From Paenibacillus sp. CC-CFT747 (GTDB lineage: Bacteria > Bacillota > Bacilli > Paenibacillales > NBRC-103111), in the NCBI GenBank assembly GCA_030323305.1, contig CP106741.1, positions 5,083,501 through 5,147,500 of the forward strand: a stretch of DNA of 64,000 nt, given 5' to 3'. This document shows positions 58,587-64,000 of this stretch, piece after piece. The notes beneath the pieces were generated by a model. That model was not told where the DNA came from. It did not search any database and worked only from the letters and a program-made list of their open reading frames with translations. How positions within the stretch are numbered: the stretch's first letter is position 1; every line of letters begins with the position of its first letter. The position numbers and the translations under genes are program-made.

Positions 58587-59410
58587 ATGAAGATCTACAT
58601 CATGACGGACATGGAAGGCGTCAGCGGAGTTATTAATAATAAGGATTGGTGTGAGCCTGGCGGGAGTTATTACGAGGAAGGCAAAGAGCTTCTGACCCAG
58701 GAGGTCAATGCGGCCGTGGAAGGATTTTATGCTGCCGGCGCGACGGAAATCCACGTGGTCGACGGCCATGGCTGGGGAGGGGTGAATCATCTTCTTCTCG
58801 ACCCTCGCGTTTCGTACTTAAGATACTTTCTTCGCAAGCCCTATCCGTTCTATCTGGATAGCACCTATTCGGCTATCGCTTGGGTCGGGCAGCATGCCAA
58901 AGCGGGAACGGAATACGCCCACCTGCCGCATACGGGGTCCTATGACGTGCTCGACTGTACGATTAATGGTCTATCGGTAGGAGAATTCGGCAAAGTTGCC
59001 CTTTGTGCTGCCGCTCTGGGGATCCCGTCGATATTCGGCTCCGGTGACGAAGCGTTTGTAGAAGAGGCGAGGAAGCTGACCGGCGGAATCGAAACCGTGA
59101 GCGTGAAGCAAGGGAAAGTCCCCGGATCAGGAGACGATTGCGAAACCGACGCTTACCGCAGCCGCAACTTCTCTGCCATCCATCTCCACCCCGCCGTGGC
59201 GAGGGCACGTATCCGAGAAGGAGCAGAGAAGGCGCTGGCCCGCTTCCTGCGCGATCCCGAATCCTTTCCTCTGCTGAAACTGGCTCCCCCTACCGGATGA
59301 TCACCCGCTACCGCAAGCAAGGGGATTCGCCCGCCCGCACCTTGGCAGCCGACCATCCCTCCGATCTCATTGAGTTGATGAACGAGCCGGGTAGACCGGT
59401 TGATTGCTAA
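58587..59410 (+). CDS. M55-family D-aminopeptidase, DppA-like (one frameshift)
   Basis: Zinc enzyme removing N-terminal D-amino acids from short peptides. Metal ligands: MTDMEGVSGV (Asp8, Glu10), VVDGHGWGG (His), VGQHAKAGTEYAHLPHTGSY (His) and LSVGEFGKVAL (Glu). A missing C in CCCCC (59287-59291) ends the literal frame; restored APPYRMITRYRKQGDSPART then runs to TAA at 59408. About 274 residues. It follows iclR by 171 bases on the plus strand, so may belong to the same regulon. Confidence 0.88.
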
Positions 59411-59949
59411 AAGATGTCACTGCGATTATCCCTTCCCGAGAGAAGATCCTCATTAGAGCCTTCTATCTTTTCTAGAAGATAAGGCTGAAACGGCTGCAAA
59501 AGTCGATCCACCTCTTCGGCTCCCGATGAATCCAGGCTATCCAGAAGCTCCATTTCGAAAATGAGGCCAATTCCCTCCACGCTGTCCAGGTGAAAGATCG
59601 CCTTACCTCGTGTCCAAACCTCCCTGGTCTTCTTAATCAGGACGGGCTGACCATAGAGAGTGTCAAACATGGAGACCATCTGAGGATCGTTTAACTCAAA
59701 ATAATCAAATTCAATGGCCACTTCGTGTTCCTGTCTGCTATAGATGTAGACCATAAAGGGCTTGCCCTCTTCTTGTCTTACCTTGATCCGTTTGGAATAG
59801 GTCTCCGTTAAAGGATCGTAGAGCTTGTAGATCCGATCGGTCTGCTGCTTTTTCGTTACATACCGAGCTTGTTGATCTTGGAGGACTTTTCGAATTTTGC
59901 TGAAATCTCCACAGTGGTATTTGGCCTCCCGTCGAAGAGAGATAATCAT
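59407..59949 (-). CDS. CYTH-domain protein (CyaB/thiamine-triphosphatase-like)
   Basis: 180 residues, intact. The domain forms a triphosphate-binding tunnel. RREAKYHCGDFSKIRKVL at the start is a degenerate ExExK; DRIYKLYDPLTETYSKRIKV and RQEEG supply the arginine/lysine strands, and LDSVEGIGLIFEMEL the acidic metal strand. The N-terminal ExExK is weaker than in active CyaB, so activity is uncertain. Its end overlaps the convergent M55 stop by four bases. Confidence 0.78.
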   Translation of the reverse strand: MIISLRREAKYHCGDFSKIRKVLQDQQARYVTKKQQTDRIYKLYDPLTETYSKRIKVRQEEGKPFMVYIYSRQEHEVAIEFDYFELNDPQMVSMFDTLYGQPVLIKKTREVWTRGKAIFHLDSVEGIGLIFEMELLDSLDSSGAEEVDRLLQPFQPYLLEKIEGSNEDLLSGRDNRSDIF

Positions 59950-59961
59950 AATGAGCCTCCT

Positions 59962-60517
59962 TTAGGGATCACCAGTCACGATTTTTTCCATATTGCATCT
60001 CCAGATCATATGATCCATCTCGGCTCCCCAATAATCGGGCAGGAGATAGGCCGGCTCTCCGAGCTTCCTCCTCCATAACTGCTGAGCCCTTGGATACCCG
60101 CTGTCCAAACAAAATTCCGAAACCCCATTTCCATGCAAATGCAGCAAAATAGCATTCAGAAGGAGAGTTCCCACTCCCTGTCCCTGATAGCGGGGATGAA
60201 CGAACACCGTCCCCACCTCGGTCACCTGGTCCATAGCCCCCTGGGTAAGGTCATGAATAAGCTTGCTGGAAGGCCCAGCCTCCACTGTTCCAATAATCCG
60301 GTCAGCATGGAGTGCCAAATAAAAATGCCTCTCTCCCATCCGTTTCCAGGTCCAATCGAATGGCTCTTCGCTTGGCTTCGATTTCTTGCTGCCGCTCATC
60401 CGTTAAATGGGTGATTCCTTCCTTGTCAAAGGTATCCGTGATCACGAGCTCCATCAAATGATCCAGTTCGTTTAGATCCTGGTATGTGGGTCTTCTTATC
60501 TCTACAGTAGCCGGCAG
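59962..60517 (-). CDS. GNAT-family N-acetyltransferase (one frameshift; start unclear)
   Basis: The N-terminal half, RRPTYQDLNELDHLMELVIT and DERQQEIEAKRRAI, lies one frame away from HFYLALHADRIIGTVEAGPS; they join near 60330 in GAGAGAGG. VTEVGTVFVHPRYQGQGVGT is the acetyl-CoA-binding loop. About 185 residues restored. AGGAGG at about 60525 is followed at eight bases by CTG (60517) but no ATG, so the start is provisional. Substrate unknown. Cotranscribed with the CYTH gene 12 bases downstream. Confidence 0.78.
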
Positions 60518-60629
60518 GTTGGTTCCCTCCTTTTTGCTTTTCTTGAATCACGGACACGGCCCTGCTCTATATCGGGCAGGGCCCCTACAACCCGTCTCCT
60601 AATGGGATAAACGCATAGTTATGTCGTAA

Positions 60630-62360
60630 TTAGAGGTGTTCAGAGGGCTCAGGCTGAATGAAATTCAAATGTTTCATTCGGTTTAGGACAGATAATACCT
60701 CATTAATTCTTGGTAATTCAAGCCATCTGTCGAAACCGGAAAAAAAGGAAGAAAATACAATGTCCACCCCTTCCTTCTCCATATCATCGAGAGCTTTTTT
60801 GATCTTTTCATGAAGGAAGATGAGGCGATCCTGATTGCTTACAGCGATTTTTCGAAGTAAAAAGGCAATAGCGGCAAGCTGGGCGTGTGAGGTGATATTG
60901 TAAAGCCCTCGGAAATCAATTTGTTCATCACCTATCATCAGGTATCCCATGGATGAGACCATCAGCTTTTCTGTCCCGCTGCCTTGTGGATAGCTCGAAA
61001 AGTGATCGGCGGTTATTTTTCTTTCTATCTCCCACTTGGTAAAGGGGACCCGTTCGCGTGGTTTGTCGTGTTTACATAACTGTTTTGCTTCCTCGGTTAC
61101 GTTTTTGGGCACAAAATTGTCCATCAGGATGATTTGATCGGCAACGGATAAAAATTCACCGCTGCCTCCAATAACAAGAACGGAAGATACGCCAACCGCC
61201 TCATAGAGCTCCCTGACACGTTCCGTAAAAGGGGTAATGGGTTCATGCTTGATTAAGGAACGCATTTTGATGTCTTGGATCATAAAATTCGTGGCACTTC
61301 TGTCTTCATCTATAAGAAGAAGTTTACACCCGATGTTGATGGCTTCCATAATATTTGCGGCTTGTGAGGTGGAACCGGAGGCGTAGTCAGTCGAGAACTG
61401 TTCAGCCGAGCCATTGGGTATCCATTTTATGAAAGGCGTAATATTGATATTATTGATGGAACGTCCTTCCTCCGCCGATATTTCCATGGCACTTTGTTCG
61501 GTAACCACAAATTCTCGTCCATCGCCCAGGATATGATTGTAAATCCCTGAATTAAGTGCGTCCAACAAGGTGCTTTTCCCCGAATAACCACCGCCGGTGA
61601 TGACCGTCACTCCCTGTTTGATCCCCATTCCGCGCAAACCACAAATTTCAACTTCCACATCTTGCGGGGATGTAAAAGGCAAAGCACCCTCCAGCGCCCC
61701 GCTGTTGTCTTTATTTCTTGGCAAAATGCTGCCATTCGCAATAAACGCACAATAATCACTGGATTTCAGCCATTCTCGAATCCTATTTTGTTTATCTGCC
61801 AATTCATAGGCAGCCTTTAACTTGAGGAGATCGAACTTGGCTATAAACTCCTCCACTTCTCTTGGAAGCATTTTGCAGAGCATGCGCATAGCTTTATCAT
61901 TATTCTTGAATGGAAGTTGAACGGTAATCATTAAGCATAGATACCATTTTTCCGAGATGACTTCGACAAAGGATGCATTGCGAGGGAGCACCACATGGGT
62001 TGGGCGAAAACAATAAAAAGCACCATTTTCTTTATCCGAACGGGACCGGTTATAAATCAAATCATTTAATGCCTTATTACGTTCAATCCATCCTCTTAAT
62101 GCAAAATCGGAGAGAACCATTGGATCCCTATTTTCATCTAAGCCGAGACGGTCAAAAGGTATTTTTATGGTGATGCATGGTTTATCCAGGGTGAGTTTAT
62201 GGGTCCGTTCAATGGAATAGGCAACATCATGGTTCCAATATGTTGGGTCGGATATCATTCCCCCTTGATCATAGTAGGAACCTTCATAAATCATACTGTA
62301 CGTGGTTTGGTTGGATTGTAAGGAGCGAAAATATCCAGCGAGTCTTTTAATAAGGATCAT
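60630..62360 (-). CDS. ABC-class ATPase of COG3044 type
   Basis: About 576 residues, intact, soluble. One ABC nucleotide-binding domain: Walker A ITGGGYSGKSTLLDALNSG (residues about 260-280), signature-like STDYASGSTSQAANIMEAI, Walker B GCKLLLIDEDRSATNFM and an H-loop-like SVADQIILMD. The N-terminal 230 residues are the domain specific to this family (TLDKPCITIKIPFDR; VLPRNASFVEVISE). Relatives in eukaryotes bind RNA; bacterial role is unknown. TTG 62387 is an alternative start. No clear ribosome site is seen. Confidence 0.82.
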   Translation of the reverse strand: MILIKRLAGYFRSLQSNQTTYSMIYEGSYYDQGGMISDPTYWNHDVAYSIERTHKLTLDKPCITIKIPFDRLGLDENRDPMVLSDFALRGWIERNKALNDLIYNRSRSDKENGAFYCFRPTHVVLPRNASFVEVISEKWYLCLMITVQLPFKNNDKAMRMLCKMLPREVEEFIAKFDLLKLKAAYELADKQNRIREWLKSSDYCAFIANGSILPRNKDNSGALEGALPFTSPQDVEVEICGLRGMGIKQGVTVITGGGYSGKSTLLDALNSGIYNHILGDGREFVVTEQSAMEISAEEGRSINNINITPFIKWIPNGSAEQFSTDYASGSTSQAANIMEAINIGCKLLLIDEDRSATNFMIQDIKMRSLIKHEPITPFTERVRELYEAVGVSSVLVIGGSGEFLSVADQIILMDNFVPKNVTEEAKQLCKHDKPRERVPFTKWEIERKITADHFSSYPQGSGTEKLMVSSMGYLMIGDEQIDFRGLYNITSHAQLAAIAFLLRKIAVSNQDRLIFLHEKIKKALDDMEKEGVDIVFSSFFSGFDRWLELPRINEVLSVLNRMKHLNFIQPEPSEHL

Positions 62361-62553
62361 CCTTTCATATGGGGCAAGCGTGAACAACGGGAAACGATGC
62401 CGAAGTTAAAACGATATCTCATGAAGGGGGCCCCTTATCCTTTGGAACAAGGTAACGACGAAACGGGTCCACCCCTAATCTCCAGGCAGGAGCCTGCTCA
62501 AACATAATATCTATTCCCCTAATTCAGTGGTTGCCTTGACCGACCTTTTGTCC

Positions 62554-62589
62554 TAAAAAAATGACAGCCACTCCGTGAGTGGCTGTCAT
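62554..62589 (-). terminator. Strong rho-independent terminator
   Basis: ATGACAGCCACTC, loop ACG, exact complement GAGTGGCTGTCAT, then seven T on the minus strand. The 62388-62553 stretch holds nothing else I can identify. Confidence 0.88.
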
Positions 62590-62628
62590 AGACCAGCTAG
62601 GAAGCCTAAGCGTTCCTTCTGCCTAAAT

Positions 62629-62663
62629 ATAAAAGCCCTGAGAGTGAATCCTACCCTCAGAGC
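62629..62663 (-). terminator. Weaker terminator after the 14-codon ORF
   Basis: GCTCTGAG pairs with CTCAGGGC (one G-U) around a 13-base loop, followed by TTTTAT on the minus strand. Confidence 0.6.
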
Positions 62664-62686
62664 CTAATGTATTCGTAGAAAAACAA

Positions 62687-62731
62687 CTAAAAGGCACCAT
62701 GAGGATAAGACGTATATTTTTTTGTTTTCAT
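62687..62731 (-). CDS. Possible 14-residue peptide
   Basis: GAGGTGAGG lies three bases before an ATG that opens MKTKKYTSYPHGAF and then stops. The ribosome site is unusually strong for such a short frame. Two hairpins follow within 140 bases. It could be a leader or signalling peptide, or a remnant of a longer gene. It sits 84 bases after the cysteine hydrolase gene. Confidence 0.35.
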   Translation of the reverse strand: MKTKKYTSYPHGAF

Positions 62732-62814
62732 TGTCCTCACCTCGTTACGATTTATTTTTACAACACAAACATAACATTAAGATCGTCCACCATAAAGGGA
62801 AAGATTAATTATAA

Positions 62815-63323
62815 TTAACTCAAACCCTGGCAGGCTTTCGCCATAAATTCGATAGCCGAATAGGACACCACCTGCCGGTCCCGGTAAACCGAGCGTACGG
62901 CATCCGGGTCTTGGCTTAGAAATCCTTTCTGGAGAATGGCGGCCGGAAACCCCGTTCCGCGGCGCCATTGGTCGTGAAGGTGACGCAGTATTCCGCGGAG
63001 AAGCCCGCCGTCACGACGAATTTCACTCCGCGGTCGCGGAGAAGCTGCTCCAGATTCGTTTGCCAGAAAGCGTTGGAGTATTCCTTCTCTACCCGGAGAT
63101 CGTCGGGTTCTACGACAATCTGTGGAATAATGTTTCGGACTTCCGGATTGGGATCGTGCTGACGGCCTTCCATATCTTGAATGTGAACCACAGGATGTCC
63201 GGCTTTGCGGAGGATATTCGAGACATGGTTGATATACTCACACGCTGACTCTACCTGGCGCTTGTCTACGGAATCATCGAGGAACAGCTTCTGCATGTCG
63301 ATGATCAAGAATGCGATTTTCAT
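62815..63323 (-). CDS. Isochorismatase-family cysteine hydrolase (one frameshift)
   Basis: AAGGAGG precedes the ATG at six bases. MKIAFLIIDMQKLFLDDSVD holds the catalytic Asp, DLRVEKEYSNAFWQTNLEQL the Lys, and VVTAGFSAEYCVTFTTNGAA the catalytic Cys with the conserved cis-peptide region. A shift in TTCCGG near 62940 ends the literal frame; restored GFPAAILQKGFLSQDPDAVR runs to TAA at 62815. About 169 residues. Family members hydrolyse amides such as nicotinamide, carbamate or peroxyureidoacrylate; the substrate is unknown. Confidence 0.87.
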
Positions 63324-63375
63324 TATCGGCCTCCTTATCCTAATATCCTATTGTCGCCACTCGCCTATTTCTCTA

Positions 63376-63822
63376 TTAATAGCGACTGAGAATGATCTTT
63401 AGCTTGGTCTTTAAAAGATCCTCCAGTTCCTGTATGTGTTCGTAGATTATAGCGGTTTCCGACGGGTTTATAATTTCAATACAATATTTGCTGAATTCGG
63501 CTGGCCAGGTATATCCCAATTCATTCAAGGATAGGTTTGCCTTGCAGCAAGGCAGGATGGTCATCAAGTTACGGAACTTGGTCAGGTAAGCTTTATTCAT
63601 TTCCTCTTGCCACCAATTGGGATCTATCTCCTTTGAGCAAACGGGACAGACAATTTGTTCAAAATTGCTCCCCTGGTCGATAAATTCAATCTCTTCGAAG
63701 CGGTTTACTTCAATGGTCTCCTTAAAAAGCGTCTTTAGTAGGGAGACGGCTTGGTCCGTATCCCCCAAACGAGGAACAAAGGTTTCATCGCTTGGAATTA
63801 ATTTCACGATAGATTGCGTCAT
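63376..63822 (-). CDS. Zinc-ribbon-containing protein of unknown function
   Basis: 148 residues from ATG 63822 with AAAGGAAG upstream. IVCPVCSKEIDPNWWQEEMN has a CxxC knuckle and LMTILPCCKANLSLNELGY a CC pair, together a likely four-cysteine zinc site in mid-protein. The remainder is alpha/beta with a helical C terminus (IYEHIQELEDLLKTKLKII). I do not recognise the family with a name. Gap to the cysteine hydrolase is 52 bases. The 63823-64000 stretch shows only a weak ORF without a ribosome site. Confidence 0.65.
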   Translation of the reverse strand: MTQSIVKLIPSDETFVPRLGDTDQAVSLLKTLFKETIEVNRFEEIEFIDQGSNFEQIVCPVCSKEIDPNWWQEEMNKAYLTKFRNLMTILPCCKANLSLNELGYTWPAEFSKYCIEIINPSETAIIYEHIQELEDLLKTKLKIILSRY

Positions 63823-64000
63823 GTTTATTCTTCCTTTGGGTCATGAACATACTGATCTTAGGGATCCGTTTTTGCTTCCAATCGTCGGTACTTTAATCTT
63901 ACTATTAATCGGACCTACGCTCAACGGAAGGAAGATGTCTCCCTCAACCAAATTCAAATAATTAAAAATACAACCGATGAAGGGAAAATTTCGTCCCTTT

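Noticed and set aside
60553-60592. Inverted repeat GCCCTGC...GCAGGGC downstream of nothing obvious
   Set aside because: It has no T run on either strand and a loop of ten bases. I could not link it to a gene end, so it is not listed as a terminator.
63823-63961. Plus-strand frame starting MFILPLGHEHTDLRD with one hydrophobic stretch
   Set aside because: No ribosome binding site, and the ATG sits directly against the start of the opposite gene. The sequence is too short to support a family.
1-64000. Mobile elements, CRISPR arrays, tRNA and rRNA genes
   Set aside because: No transposase motif, regularly spaced repeat or rRNA segment was seen, and no tRNA was noticed by eye; a tRNAscan run would be needed to exclude one fully.

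Overview
The window looks like chromosomal DNA of a Paenibacillus-like member of the Bacillota. The evidence is strong AGGAGG-type ribosome binding sites, T-box leaders, a CcpA-type cre site, lplABC-style sugar/peptide ABC genes without their own ATPase, and a dense set of secreted or cytoplasmic carbohydrate enzymes. No rRNA, tRNA, CRISPR array, transposase or phage gene was seen. Nearly everything from 20.7 to 57.3 kb is on the minus strand. Species assignment is inference. || Data quality: about 25 of some 60 genes are interrupted by one-base shifts, almost all inside short homopolymers (GGGGG, CCCCC, AAAA), and reading resumes in the next frame with perfect family continuity. I read most of these as assembly errors and give each gene its restored extent. 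Two genes (6155-6707 and 7492-8302) also carry in-frame stop codons and may be real pseudogenes. || Layout: 0-1.5 kb, a DapA-like gene fragment and a divergent IclR regulator around a perfect palindrome. 1.6-9.3 kb, small housekeeping/stress genes (Rieske fusion protein, GNAT, Nudix, P-loop kinase, DHFR-like, HIT, zinc ribbon) and a T-box leader in front of a broken methyltransferase. 9.3-14.8 kb, a gluconate-2-dehydrogenase-like three-gene set, an MFS drug exporter and an aldo/keto reductase. 15.5-18.7 kb, a secreted family 8 polysaccharide lyase under a cre site. 19-26.7 kb, phosphatase, Nudix, GNAT, HD phosphohydrolase, a T-box-controlled glutaminyl-tRNA synthetase, an AraC/GyrI-like regulator, and a ZTP riboswitch in front of a DJ-1/PfpI-family gene. 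|| 26.9-45 kb is a carbohydrate locus. A LacI regulator with an adjacent operator precedes SDR, 3-hydroxyacyl-CoA dehydrogenase-like, HisD/HpsN-like, SMP-30-like, deacetylase-like and DUF4091 genes. Upstream on the same strand are an acyltransferase-like gene, a DUF4082 secreted protein, a secreted metallophosphoesterase and two more DUF4091 paralogues. 45-47.2 kb holds a split HupE/UreJ-like pair and an MBL-fold hydrolase. || 47.3-59.4 kb is a second catabolic locus: lipoprotein binding protein and two permeases, three amidohydrolase-2 domains, an enolase-superfamily enzyme, a creatininase-family hydrolase, RidA, a Gfo/Idh/MocA oxidoreductase and an RraA-like aldolase. A divergent IclR regulator and an M55 D-aminopeptidase lie on the other side. 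This set looks like an uptake and stepwise hydrolysis pathway for an amide- or lactam-containing compound; the substrate cannot be read from sequence. 59.4-64 kb carries a CYTH protein, GNAT, an ABC-class ATPase of COG3044 type, a cysteine hydrolase and a small zinc-ribbon protein.
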